This document shows, piece after piece, positions 23,785 through 34,599 of a stretch of DNA of 64,000 bases. Below the pieces are notes generated by a model. It did not search any database. It was not told the DNA's origin and worked only from the letters and a program-made list of their open reading frames with translations. This DNA comes from Corallochytrium limacisporum. Its lineage: Eukaryota > Opisthokonta. The DNA lies in contig PDIP01000082.1 of the NCBI GenBank assembly GCA_002811645.1, forward strand, positions 64,697 to 128,696, given 5' to 3'. Within the stretch, counting starts at the first letter, position 1. Every line of letters begins with the position of its first letter. The position numbers and the translations under genes were made by a program.

Positions 23785-26160
23785 GATTGCGTGTTGTCGC
23801 GCTTGTTTAATTGTCAGACACTTACCACAATCGTTAGTGGTGATCCGGGCATAACCTATTTCGGTGCTGACTACTCCCGGTTTATATAGTTTATGCGAGG
23901 CTGAAACCTTTGGGAACGCTACGGTGTACATTAGTTCGTCGGGACTCAGACAATCACCACACAATTGGTCAGCCACACCCTTCTCCTTGACCTCCCCAAA
24001 CGACGGTTACGACGGATTCTGCGAGCCCCTGAACCCTCTGTGTCCAACATCTACCTATCTTCTGAGGAGTTTCTCTTCCCCAACAGCCTCATCACCCTTT
24101 CATTTCCTTGGAGAGCTCGGGGGTTCCGCACCAATGGAAACTATTTTCGCCTTGTGGCACAACGGCCGCCCCCACTAAATATAGATATATACCGTCTGTG
24201 CCGTACCTCTTTGTCTCGTATCAAACCAGTTACACTGACCGGGACGATCACCTGAGCTAAAACTAGGAAGTTTGAAAGAGCGGTACGAGGAAACGGGATA
24301 GTTAGTGGAGTGGACGTATTGTGTGCTCTGGGTGGCTTATCGCCTTGTTGACGTACTCTCATCCACATCCCACACTTAACCAAGCCTTCATAGGGGTCGA
24401 GGGACCGTCGTACCTAGCTAGGAGTGTAATCTGTAGTTCAGCAGAAAGCTCTGTTGCAGTGGCACGTAGACAGTCCTTTAAAGGGTCGGACATCCATCAA
24501 CGGGGGCGCCGTCCTGCAAGGGTCTGGTAGCCAAGGCGGAGCCTTATACTTTCCCGCCGTAGTAGAATTCCACACCTCTTTCTTTGTCTAACCTCCGCAC
24601 GGGGTAAATCTATTTTTAGTAAAACTGTCTAATTCAATTTAATAGAAAGAAAGGGTATCAGCTTATATCTCCTCAGGGAGACAGCGCAGGGGGAGACACC
24701 CGCGGCGGTGGCTTTTTGGGGGAGGGGGGGAATTGAGTCTTTAACTATCCGTCGCTCCCCCACACCTTCACTTCTGCCTCTGTAACCCGCGATTGTTAAG
24801 TCACTGGGAGAGAAACCGCTCCCTTGTTCCTCACAGCTGATATCCGGCTCCGCTGCCAGCCCTCGGGGAACAACTGGAGCCCGACTTGTCGTGGTCGCCT
24901 CGCGGATCGGCCGGATGGCGGCCCCTGTACCGGCCCGTCAAGTAAGGTAGTATTGGTCGTTTGACATGGCAATCCGCTCTGAGGCGGCGACAGTTCGTGG
25001 GGTCACGCTACACGGACGCAGACACCCTGTAGGCGACACCTTAGCTCAGGCATCGAATGGGGATCCAATTTCAACAAGCTGCACAGCAAGTTGTGACACC
25101 GTGCGTCAATTGGCCTACAAACATCCAGAAATCGCAGAATTGTTTGGCGTTATTTGTGCGCATGTAATGCTGCAACTGCTACACGTCAAATCCGTGCCTC
25201 CAGTAGTATTTCCCGAGCGCTTGATCCATCACAGCGGTGAGTATCTTAGCACTTGGCCTCTCGTTCTTGCTAGCCTTGCATATCTGCTGTTTTTGTAATC
25301 AGGACCGGGGTGCTGTGCGCAGTGGCGGATGCGCTCGTTTTGTCATTTGCCCGATCCACAATATGAATTTTCTTCTGCATGATTAATTGACTCATCCTCG
25401 TGAATTGCTGTTCTTACGACCGATTCTTCTTCCGCCATGTTTCAATCCCACGTATTTGAAGATTTGTAGGGAAGAGCAAATGACGAAGGTCCCTGGGAGT
25501 AGCATGTTACGCGTACAGAAATACATCCACGCCCCCAACCGCAATTGTACCGAATCCGGCAGCCAGCGACCGACACGAAGCGTTTTCCTAAAACCCGCCC
25601 TCCCTGTTCGCTATTGTTTTAGTATTAGGATGAGGTAAGACCAGCTGGTGCGCCCGGACAGGGTTTCTTGGAAAGTCCTTCAGAGGGGCTGGCCTTTACT
25701 TTTTGTGCTTCCACGGCAAAACCGGTTGAGATGACCTGTACTGACAAAACTAAAGAAATCGTGCGTGGAGCCAGCCGACGGGAGATTTATTGTTGTGGAT
25801 TGTACCATTTCCTTCAGCCTCCTTGTTGGCGCGTGTGTTTTGCGATTTGAAGCGCTTTCACTATAAGCACGGTACGAGACGACTCCATGCAGTATCAACG
25901 TCAGCAATAGTACTACCCCGACAGCAGAGGCGTCGCGAATCCACCGCTGAGGGCTACCAGGGTTGGCTTGTCCACCCGTGTAGATGTACAACTTCACACA
26001 CAGGCTCTAGTCCAGACGAAATCTGTTCTGTTCGCGGATCACAGAAACCCCGTTGGCTTGAATTGAAACCCGGCGGACTATTTGAGAGGGATAATACCCC
26101 TGAAGTCTCGATTACAAGTATTCTTCGTCACAGTCAATTCCAGATTCAAGAGCAATCAAG
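23785..26160. other. Intergenic region, acyl-CoA oxidase to cytochrome c peroxidase
   Basis: A 2.4 kb region between divergent genes, so it should hold both promoters. I see no gene. The ORFs are short and lack domains. A G-rich block (24717-24729) and C/G-rich DNA (24800-24940) are the only conspicuous features. Confidence 0.65.
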
Positions 26161-27150
26161 ATGGCTTCCATTTTGCTCCGCACTTCTACGCGCGTCATGC
26201 GCCCCACTGCTGTTCGGGCCATGTCAACCTTCCGCACCCAGCAGCAAAGCAAGGGTACCCGCTTTGCCAAGTACGCCCTGGCTACTGGTGTAGTCGGTGT
26301 TACCACATTCGGTATTACCCACACTAAGTCCACGACCAATGTGGACTGGGAGGCTGTTCGCAAGGACATCGTTGACATCCTGGAGGACGAGAGCTACGAT
26401 GATGGCTCTTATGGTCCTGTCCTTGTCCGTCTGGCCTGGCACGCATCCGGTACCTACGACAAGAAGACCAAGACCGGCGGTTCCGATGGTGCCACTATGC
26501 GCTTCCAGCCAGAAGCTGGCCACGGTGCCAACGCTGGTCTGGAGTTCGCTCGCAAGCGCCTCGAGCCTATTGCAAAGAAGTACCCTGGAATTTCTTATGG
26601 CGACCTGTGGACTTTCGCTAGCAAGGTTGCCATTGAAGAGATGGGTGGCCCCGATATCCCGTGGAGGCCAGGCCGCACGGACAAGCCTGATGGCAGCCAC
26701 TGCACCCCCGATGGCCGCCTTCCCGACGGTGCCAAGCGACAGGACCATCTCCGTGACATCTTTTACCGTATGGGATGGACTGATCGTGAAATTGTTTGCC
26801 TGGCTGGTGCCCACGCCCTGGGCCGCTGCCACCCCGATCGCTCAGGCTTCTGGGGACCTTGGACTTTTGCCCCCACCACTTTCTCCAACGAGTACTTCAA
26901 GCAACTGATCGAGAACAAGTGGACTCCCAAGAAATGGAACGGCCCCCACCAGTACGAGGACCCAACCGGCGCTCTGATGATGCTTCCTGCTGACTTGGCT
27001 CTGATTGAAGACCCTGAGTTCCGCAAGTATGTCGAGATGTACGCCAAGGATGAGGAGCTGTTCTTCAAGGACTTCGCTGACTGCTTCGGCCGTCTGCTCG
27101 AGCTCGGGGTAAAGTTCGAGGCAGCGAAGCCGTGGTACCAATTCTGGTAA
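26161..27150 (+). CDS. CCP1: Cytochrome c peroxidase, mitochondrial
   Basis: A 329-residue class I haem peroxidase that reduces H2O2 with electrons from cytochrome c in the intermembrane space. An Arg/Ser/Thr-rich presequence (1-35) is followed by a hydrophobic segment (about 38-53), the bipartite sorting layout of yeast Ccp1. The distal triad Arg90, Trp93 and His94 lies in VRLAWHASG. The proximal haem ligand His218 is in GAHALGRCH. Trp234 in GPWTF matches the radical-bearing Trp191 of yeast, and Asp278 in MLPADLAL matches Asp235. All key residues are therefore present. Animals lack this enzyme while fungi and many protists have it. The ATG is directly preceded by AATCAAG. An ascorbate-peroxidase identity is less likely given the presequence and the C-terminal FFKDF region. 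Confidence 0.96.
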   Translation: MASILLRTSTRVMRPTAVRAMSTFRTQQQSKGTRFAKYALATGVVGVTTFGITHTKSTTNVDWEAVRKDIVDILEDESYDDGSYGPVLVRLAWHASGTYDKKTKTGGSDGATMRFQPEAGHGANAGLEFARKRLEPIAKKYPGISYGDLWTFASKVAIEEMGGPDIPWRPGRTDKPDGSHCTPDGRLPDGAKRQDHLRDIFYRMGWTDREIVCLAGAHALGRCHPDRSGFWGPWTFAPTTFSNEYFKQLIENKWTPKKWNGPHQYEDPTGALMMLPADLALIEDPEFRKYVEMYAKDEELFFKDFADCFGRLLELGVKFEAAKPWYQFW

Positions 27151-28513
27151 TGCTCGGTTTCGGGTTTGAACATGATGGAGACCTTTGACCAAAGTGTGTC
27201 TTGAATACAGATCTCACTATACAATAGACCAAAGCACCCACCGCGTCGTCGACGATGACCTTCTTTTTGCCTTTACCTATCGGGCAGCCTTTACACGTGT
27301 GTGCCTAAGATAATTTTGCATCTGCGTCGGCATCCCTTTCCACACCAGACTCTTGCCAACTGATCACACCATCGAGAAGCAACACTCTTGTACGGAAACA
27401 AGGGAGCCGACTCTTGCCAGACCTCGCCGGCTTTGCCTGGTCCTCCTCTAGCATGTTTTTCTCCCTTTTCCTTGCGCTTCTCCCGTCACCAATACACTCA
27501 CTATAGAATTACAAATGACAGCCTCTGATTGGCTGAATTCCTTCCAGTCACTGCCCCTGCTCCCGCTACCCTCCCCCCTCCAGCGGCGCGGGAGGTCTGA
27601 GCCGAAGAGGAAACCTTTAAAACCCATCGGGGGTAGTCTGGGGCCGGGGGGGGGTCTCGGGAAGTAACCAAAGAGGTGAGAGGTGCACAGGGAGGCGTAC
27701 GACTGGAGGGCCGCCTCGGTTCCATACTAAATGTATGTAATGTTACTAATCGATTCTGCCCCGGATCTATAAACCTTGCGCGATGAGGGAAGGAGCGAGG
27801 GCAGAGAAAAAAATCGCTCTCGACGGCCGGAGTAAGCGCTGTGAGTGGCAGCTGGCTCCGTAGGGACGGATAATGGTGGGCCGGGTTGGTAGACCTGTTA
27901 CCGTAGCAAATCCTATAGAAAATATACGGCGGTACCCTCCTTCTAGCGACCGGCCCAATCGATGTGGCCCTGTGGCCTGGCATTTTTCAGTCCTGCGCTC
28001 GTGTGTGGGGCCCCTGGGCAACCCCCGGGGCGGAGAAAGCGAAGGAAGGGAGACGAGGGGAGGGGAGGGCACCGGCCTCGGTGCTTCCGGGCACAACGGT
28101 GACGGTCAGGAGGCCAGAGTCGCTTCCCTTGTTTTATCGATTGAAAAATTTTTGGTGTCCATTCATGTAAATTGGGAACGGGAAGTCAGACAATGTTGTA
28201 TCACAACCATATTCGTCTGATGGTGCTCAATACACAAAGCAAAGGATGTCGGCCATGCCAAACCTATAACAGAGACCAACCAACGGCAGCTACGAGCTGC
28301 GTCCGCTAAGCTGTGAATAACCTGGAAACAATCTGTCCTGCGATAGTAAATTACATTCTAGGCCAGAAATTTTATGCTCTATTTAGGGACATATTGAGAA
28401 AAACGTAATAGATGTAACAGAAACCATGGCAGCTGGGGTTGCGTGAGATAGAAGGAACGATGTTTGCACATGTGTAGATAGATCCGAGGTTGAAACTTAC
28501 CTGGTCAGTCTTG
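27151..28513. other. Intergenic region, CCP1 to Slingshot
   Basis: A 1.36 kb region between two plus-strand genes with no supportable gene. It contains G/C runs at 27640-27655 and the palindromic CCCCCGGGG at 28022-28030. Confidence 0.65.
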
Positions 28514-30682
28514 ATGACAAACTACTCGTCCAGTCTCATTCGAAAGGCAAAGGCAGTGTTTAGTCCAGGACAAAGCCCAGGTTCTACAACCATGGACAAA
28601 ACACCGCCAGCGTCCACGAGAAACACAGTTTCCTCTGTCGGGAAACCACAGACTACATTGCATGATTCCGGGAGCGCACGGAAAGGTCAATTGGCTCGTT
28701 TCTCGAGTATGACAATGTCACCTCGAGGTGAGGATGGCACGGGACGAAGGCAGATGACAATTTTTAAGCTACCAGATCCTCGGGACGACTTTCGGGCCTT
28801 AGCACGGAGCTTCGCATCCCAGAAGGGTAGACGTGATGGAGAAGGAGGTGGAACGGAGTCAGTCACAGACGATGATGCGACACCCACAGCAGAGCTCAGT
28901 GCGGAAGAGCTTGACCTGAAAACAAACTCAGCAGCAGAGACTTTGTTGGCTCAGCAAACATACTATCAGACACCGCGGTACTACGTTGCCACGAGACATG
29001 CAGCCGAGCTGGTAGATATGCCCGCGCGCGGACGGCGACGCCTCGCTCAATCAACTGAGCTGAAGGACTCGGGTATGAAACGGGATGTTGTCCCGCTGGA
29101 TCGTAGTAAAAGTACCAGGGATAGCAGAGGCAGTGGGGGAGTTGATGGTTCACACACCATGAATGTACTGCCGATTGAAATGAGTCACATTCAGCAGACA
29201 ACCATTGGAATTGCCAAAACATTGGGATCGCAACAGTCAGTGAAACTATTAGTTGAATTGAGTCGACCGGAGCAAGCATTCAGTACCTCAGTGAACACCA
29301 TCAACGTGGAGGAACTACATTTCTTTGATGTTCAGGAGTATGAAGAGCGTCGCTATTTGGCGGTAATTGTGCATAGAGTTCAGGACTCTAGTCTTAACCA
29401 TGGGGAAAACGATTCAGAAACCATAGAGTATCAACGTAGCTCGAAGGTGGTGCGGGAAGAGACAGCGCTGATGGTTGTAGAGGTCAAAGACCGGCATCGC
29501 GTCAGCAATGCAGTCAATGAGCGGGAGTTTAACAATTCAACGCCAACAAATGATGACGATGATAACCACAATCGCGGAACTCTGACCACAAAGGAGGAAC
29601 CTCTCGAGTTCACAGTCATGCGCATGGTCCCTGTACTGAGTGATATGAGAGTGGACATAGTTGGGCATGGAGGCTTCCTTGTCCGCTCTGGTAATTTTCG
29701 CCTGCTCTTTAGGATGCCAAGTGTTCGGGCGATGTGGCAGACTTTGCAGGTCCTGAACAAAGCTAAGCTCAACAGTGAAGCCACCAATCAATACTCCGCT
29801 CAGACCACGCATGGTTGGATCAAAAGCTATGAGAGTCTTGTTCCCGATCTACAGTCCGTGACGGTTGAGGAAGAGGACGCGCAGAATCTTGCTGAGGATG
29901 ATGTGCTGGACATGGATACCGATGAAGCTACAGACACAAGTAGTACCACCAATGCAAGTGAGGTCACTTCGTCGTCTGGCACACCACAGCAACTCATTCG
30001 AAAGATGTCGCTGAGTAAGATCCAGATACAGGAGAAGAATCTATCAGAGAGCTCAGGGCTTTCCGTGAGAGATGTAATGACCGGTCTTCGCATAGTCATG
30101 AAGGATATGGATTTGGACGAGGTGAGCTGTCGTATGGTACGGGAGGCTCTCGAAGACCACTTTGAGATGGACCTTGTTCCATGGCGGCAATTCATTGAGC
30201 AGAAAATGGTCGTAGTTATGGGTCAATTACTACCTCCATCACAAATCTTTGACTACCTTTGGCTGGGAACGGAATGGAATGCGACCCATCTTGAGGAGTT
30301 GCAAGAACTCGACATTGACTTTGTTCTCAACATGGCCACAGAACTTGACAATTTCTTCCCTGAGCATTTTACATACTTCAAGGTTGATATTTGGGACGAA
30401 CCAGAAGCAGATTTGTACAGCCATCTTGAGAATGTTTGTGATTTCCTGGAAGGCATCAAGGCACAAAACAAGCGGGTTCTTGTGCATTGCCAGCGTGGAA
30501 TATCCCGTTCCGGCAGCGCAGTGATAGCATTTGCGATGAAACATTACGGTTGGACGTACGACCGCGCCTTGGCTGAAGTTCGAGGTCAGCGCAACGTGGT
30601 GGATCCGAACCCTGGGTTTGAACATCAGCTGCGCCAATGGGAGTCTCAACTGGTTGAGCGCGGGATCCTCCGCAACGAATAG
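28514..30682 (+). CDS. Slingshot-family protein phosphatase
   Basis: A 722-residue dual-specificity phosphatase of the Slingshot type, whose animal members dephosphorylate and activate cofilin to drive actin turnover. An SSH-N-like region is recognisable around VPVLSDMRVDIVGHGGF and MPSVRAMWQTLQVLNKA. A DEK-C-like helix pair (SVRDVMTGLRIVMKDMDLDEV...) and then the catalytic domain starting PPSQIFDYLWLGTEWNATHL follow, the same order as in animals. The catalytic HCQRGISR loop gives Cys659 and Arg665, with general acid Asp628 in IWDEPEADL. The first ATG has a weak context; a stronger one lies at 28592 (696 residues). The N-terminal 200 residues are low-complexity. The stop is 71 bp from the convergent EFTUD2 stop. 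The family call is secure; the substrate is inferred. Confidence 0.94.
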   Translation: MTNYSSSLIRKAKAVFSPGQSPGSTTMDKTPPASTRNTVSSVGKPQTTLHDSGSARKGQLARFSSMTMSPRGEDGTGRRQMTIFKLPDPRDDFRALARSFASQKGRRDGEGGGTESVTDDDATPTAELSAEELDLKTNSAAETLLAQQTYYQTPRYYVATRHAAELVDMPARGRRRLAQSTELKDSGMKRDVVPLDRSKSTRDSRGSGGVDGSHTMNVLPIEMSHIQQTTIGIAKTLGSQQSVKLLVELSRPEQAFSTSVNTINVEELHFFDVQEYEERRYLAVIVHRVQDSSLNHGENDSETIEYQRSSKVVREETALMVVEVKDRHRVSNAVNEREFNNSTPTNDDDDNHNRGTLTTKEEPLEFTVMRMVPVLSDMRVDIVGHGGFLVRSGNFRLLFRMPSVRAMWQTLQVLNKAKLNSEATNQYSAQTTHGWIKSYESLVPDLQSVTVEEEDAQNLAEDDVLDMDTDEATDTSSTTNASEVTSSSGTPQQLIRKMSLSKIQIQEKNLSESSGLSVRDVMTGLRIVMKDMDLDEVSCRMVREALEDHFEMDLVPWRQFIEQKMVVVMGQLLPPSQIFDYLWLGTEWNATHLEELQELDIDFVLNMATELDNFFPEHFTYFKVDIWDEPEADLYSHLENVCDFLEGIKAQNKRVLVHCQRGISRSGSAVIAFAMKHYGWTYDRALAEVRGQRNVVDPNPGFEHQLRQWESQLVERGILRNE

Positions 30683-30753
30683 GTGTAATAATTATGATTA
30701 TAAGCCGTGAGCCCGGCATACAATTTCTTTAAGTCACATCTTGGTTAGGCGCG

Positions 30754-33700
30754 CTAGATAAACTCTGCAGCTCGTGCTAGCAAATGGGGATCTTCTACAT
30801 ACTTTGAGAGTGCAATGGCCTCTCCCAAACCTTTGCGCCTCCTGGTTTTGATTGCAAACTCACGCGCTAGGTGCGGCAGTTCTTGGGGCACCATGGGCTG
30901 AAGTTCGATGGTATCATCAAGCGGGTCGCCTGGAACAATGTCCCAATGTGAAAAAACAAAGTAGGGCATCACCTGCCCTTTGGTGCTGGTCCGCAGGGAT
31001 ACCTCCAAGCCAAAGGAGTCCATGACCGGCACAAGGGATTCTAAAATGTGGAAAGGGGTACCGGCCTTTGGATATTCTGCCACTATGCGGCCCCTGCTTT
31101 TCGTGATGGCCTGCTGGAGGAAATCCACGTACTTCTGTGAAGTACATTCCACAGTCACAGCATACCACGGCTCCAGGAGGCGCGGGCTGGCAGTTAGCAC
31201 TGCAGCGTGACAGACCTTGCGGGCGGTGGGAATCAGTTGACCAGCACCACGAAGAACAGGCTCTGTGGATAGGCTGGCATCGAAGATCCGGAATTTGACG
31301 TTACGCATAGGCTCTTCACAAAGTGGTCCTTCTCGGGTGGCCCATCGAAAGCCTTGAACGACACTATCCCTTACTTGGGTCAACAGTTGTGGGTCAGTCT
31401 CGTCCGGAAACGTGTCGTTCAGCAGCACATTTGCACCTGTCTCCGGGGCCGGGCCGAATGCCCACAGCGAACGCGAGGCCAAGACATCCCAATTGTACTT
31501 TTGTTCAAGCAATTGGAGAGTTGTGTTGGTCGTGCGCGGACCCCGCATGAAAGAACTCGGAAGCAGTTCGCCCTCTGCGTCTTCGGCAGCGCGATCAAAC
31601 GCCAGCATACCGAGAGCAATGTCCGCTGCGAGACCCGGATCCAGTGGCTCTGCAACAATGGTGAGATGATTGCGACGATTTGGGGTCTGCGCATAACATG
31701 GGAGTACACTCTGATCCTCGATTGACTCTCGGAACGGAGTTGATGGATCTGACACCCGGACTTCGAGCTGTTCTTGCACGGTATTTCCGCCAAATAGGTC
31801 GCTGCTGCGCAACTGTCTACCGTACACCTCACGCAGGTCATGCATCACACAGTCTAGATACAACTCTCCAGTCCCCTTAATAATTTTGAGTCCACTCTCT
31901 TCCACCACTACTTCCAGAGCCGGATAGACCTTCGTGCAGCAGCGCAGAGCTTCCATCATCAATGGCAGCTCTCGGGGCACAATGGGCTCAGCCGAAATGT
32001 GTACAACTGGTTGTGATGGGAGCACTGGAGCGGACAGAACTGGAAGTGTGGATCCGAGGCTGGACAACGAAGCAAGACCTGTCGCAGATGACTGCAAAAT
32101 GGTGGCAGTCTTTTCTACTGGTCCATCGATGCCGGCCACTAAACAAATATTTCCTGCGCCAACCGCCTGCACTGGCACTTTGTACCGACCCCCTGGGAGA
32201 TAAAGTTTAGTTATTCTTCGTGTGAAGTGTTCCTCCATGTCTTCCTGACTGAATGCAGACCCCAGAAGATGGACCGTCGAGCCGCTCTTCATAGTACCGC
32301 TAAGGATACGCACCCAACAAAGCAGGCGCGATGAACTGTCAGTTTCATCCATAGGGTCGCCGATGGCCTTCTCGGGTTGCCCAGATATGTCCAGTGGAGC
32401 CATCTTTACCACCTGGGCCAGCAGGGGTCCATGTGGATCGCAACGCGGGAGATCATCGACATCATAGACGTCTATCCTTGTGTCGTCTGAGGACCGTACG
32501 GTGCGAAGCATGTTCTCCCAGCGGTGGGCATGCCAGTCTGTTGATGAAGGACAGTGGCCAATTACAAGATCAACGAAACTGACATGTACAGGACCATAGT
32601 AGCGAGTGCATACCTTTCGCAGCAATGGAAGGGTGTTGGCTCCTAAGTCCTTCTTGCTAAGCTTGATACCTACAGAGCGGAGTAGGTCTGAAAGTTCCTT
32701 TTCGGCCCCTTCAATGGTGCGAGCGAAGAGCTTGTACATTGGCTCGAGGACAAACTGGACAAACGTAAGCTTGTTGTCTTTTGTGCTGCCGTCAGCGAGG
32801 CGCACAAAACCCCCGCGGTCAGAGTCATAGGACCATGCTCCAAAGAGACATCGGCTAATTCTTTTGGCTTCGGCATCAAACTTCACCTTGGGCTCTTCCC
32901 CACCGTTGTCACCATGGGTGTCTTCGTCATTGGCCTTCGGTGACACATCCTGCAGAAGAAGTTCTTCGAACTGAATCAGGAAGTCTGGATCTGACATGTC
33001 TGCCGCCGTTTTAGGTACTAAACGCTTATTCAGTGAACGGCCGTGGCGGTCCTTGTGTCCGTTCTTTGACTTTCCCTGCCTTCCTTTATCATGGCGCGCC
33101 TGTCGGCGATCGAGTATGAGGCGCTTTGCGACAGTGTACAACGAAAATGTGAAATTCAGTTGACCACAGCATGCAAAAATAACGTTTCCCGACGCCGGCA
33201 TAAAGTATTTCTGTGAGTAGGCAGATCCCCCATTCAGCGCCATGATTTCTGCATTCAATTCTTCAATGACGTGTTGGATCTTTGCATAGCCATCGTTCGG
33301 AGGCAAGCGGAGATCCATGATCAACCGATCCAGCTTGGTAAGGCACAGGGTCATCGGTACACCCGCCCGAACACATTGCTGCATAACCAACCGGGTTCCA
33401 ACCATTAGTCCCTCCACTACATCTACCACAAGGACTGCCCCATCGCTCATTCGAAGAGCACACGCAACCTCATCACCAAAGTTCGGATGGCCAGGGGTGT
33501 CAAGGATATGTAATAGTCGGCTTTTCCTGCCACTGTCCTCTAACACTGTGCTGAACCCGTTTACTTGCAGACTGCAACCACGCCTTTGCTCCGTATACAA
33601 AGTATCCGTCCATTTCAGTTGCATACCTTCCGTAATTTGACAGTGATGTGTCTGCTCTATGAGCAGATCGGCCAGGGATGTCTTGCCGTGGCCTTGATGT

Positions 33701-34155
33701 CCCACGAGTGCGATTACCCTGCATCTAGGTCCCGTCCCAAGTGCGAGATCTGCAAGGAACTGTTTGCTATAGCGAGTGTAAGGCAGGTTTTCCGTTCCAA
33801 CTCTTAAGCCTGACGCGTGTTTTACATCCGCACCTGAGGAAATGATAGGGCGGGACAGAGACTGAGTGTCCTCTTCATGAACCAATACTTCGACTTCCTT
33901 CCCAGGCACAGGCGTTGAACTCTGATGGTGTTGACCATCACCATATCGTGTAATTGCTGCAGACCTTTCCTCTTGAACCTTATCAGGCTCACGTCCTTCT
34001 TCTGCAAACATATCTTCGCCATCGTCTATATCTTCCGCACTGTCCGCCGCCGGCGGAAGTGGGAGATCAACCGTTCGCTGGTGGTTCTCCTCAGCCTCAG
34101 GAGAGGGATCCCCGATGTAGTCTCCAAATTCATTGTACAGGTCGTCTTCATCCAT
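30754..34155 (-). CDS. EFTUD2: U5 snRNP GTPase (EFTUD2/Snu114)
   Basis: A 1,133-residue EF-2-like GTPase of the U5 snRNP that controls spliceosome activation and disassembly. It starts MDEDDLYNEFGDYIG, as in animal EFTUD2, from an ATG in an optimal GCAGCC context; the 13 codons upstream begin only at TTG. An acidic N-terminus is followed by the G1 motif GHQGHGKT (152-159), G3 DTPGH (219-223) and G4 TKLD (273-276). EF-2 domains II-V follow, with the C-terminal GDPLDDTIELQP. It is about 160 residues longer than human EFTUD2, partly from a basic insert (RRQARHDKGRQGKSKNGHKDR...) after the G domain. The G4 motif has Thr in place of the usual Asn. The identity is very secure. Confidence 0.96.
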   Translation of the reverse strand: MDEDDLYNEFGDYIGDPSPEAEENHQRTVDLPLPPAADSAEDIDDGEDMFAEEGREPDKVQEERSAAITRYGDGQHHQSSTPVPGKEVEVLVHEEDTQSLSRPIISSGADVKHASGLRVGTENLPYTRYSKQFLADLALGTGPRCRVIALVGHQGHGKTSLADLLIEQTHHCQITEGMQLKWTDTLYTEQRRGCSLQVNGFSTVLEDSGRKSRLLHILDTPGHPNFGDEVACALRMSDGAVLVVDVVEGLMVGTRLVMQQCVRAGVPMTLCLTKLDRLIMDLRLPPNDGYAKIQHVIEELNAEIMALNGGSAYSQKYFMPASGNVIFACCGQLNFTFSLYTVAKRLILDRRQARHDKGRQGKSKNGHKDRHGRSLNKRLVPKTAADMSDPDFLIQFEELLLQDVSPKANDEDTHGDNGGEEPKVKFDAEAKRISRCLFGAWSYDSDRGGFVRLADGSTKDNKLTFVQFVLEPMYKLFARTIEGAEKELSDLLRSVGIKLSKKDLGANTLPLLRKVCTRYYGPVHVSFVDLVIGHCPSSTDWHAHRWENMLRTVRSSDDTRIDVYDVDDLPRCDPHGPLLAQVVKMAPLDISGQPEKAIGDPMDETDSSSRLLCWVRILSGTMKSGSTVHLLGSAFSQEDMEEHFTRRITKLYLPGGRYKVPVQAVGAGNICLVAGIDGPVEKTATILQSSATGLASLSSLGSTLPVLSAPVLPSQPVVHISAEPIVPRELPLMMEALRCCTKVYPALEVVVEESGLKIIKGTGELYLDCVMHDLREVYGRQLRSSDLFGGNTVQEQLEVRVSDPSTPFRESIEDQSVLPCYAQTPNRRNHLTIVAEPLDPGLAADIALGMLAFDRAAEDAEGELLPSSFMRGPRTTNTTLQLLEQKYNWDVLASRSLWAFGPAPETGANVLLNDTFPDETDPQLLTQVRDSVVQGFRWATREGPLCEEPMRNVKFRIFDASLSTEPVLRGAGQLIPTARKVCHAAVLTASPRLLEPWYAVTVECTSQKYVDFLQQAITKSRGRIVAEYPKAGTPFHILESLVPVMDSFGLEVSLRTSTKGQVMPYFVFSHWDIVPGDPLDDTIELQPMVPQELPHLAREFAIKTRRRKGLGEAIALSKYVEDPHLLARAAEFI

Positions 34156-34599
34156 GGCTGCACAAAATCCATCCGAATTCCTGCCGCAGTCCAAATACGC
34201 AAGTCATTTCGGCCCCGCGGTTTTAAACTTGTCGAGGCGAAGAAAAACGCAAGGGATTCCTCTATCTGCTCAGTGTCAACTACTCAAGTTCTCACCATAT
34301 CTTCTTATCTTCCCCAAGCAAGGACAGCCGGTGAACGTCTAAAGGGCTTGCGAGAAATATGCGCTCCATCGAATACCTCGTAACGACTTCACAGCTCTAC
34401 AATCCAGTTACCTAACGATTGCGTGAGCATTCCCGCCCTTCTTTGGCACAGGGCAAGGAGGTGGGGGCCCCACGGGGTCGGGGAGGGACAGGTGCTTTGG
34501 ACACAAGGGACCGAAAAGCGGGTGGGTGCATATGGCTATCTGTTAATCTATTCCTATTCCACAATGGTGCTCGTCAACTTATCAATTCATTAACACTTT
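34156..34599. other. Intergenic region, orphan gene 3' end to EFTUD2 5' end
   Basis: A 444-bp region between two co-oriented minus-strand genes. It should contain the EFTUD2 promoter and the 3' UTR of the upstream gene. Nothing else was recognised. Confidence 0.65.

Noticed and set aside
23765-23825. GTAAGTGTCTGAC donor-like sequence upstream of the acyl-CoA oxidase ATG
   Set aside because: The only in-phase acceptor gives a 60-nt, in-frame intron with no pyrimidine tract. The downstream ATG has an optimal context and explains the gene without splicing.
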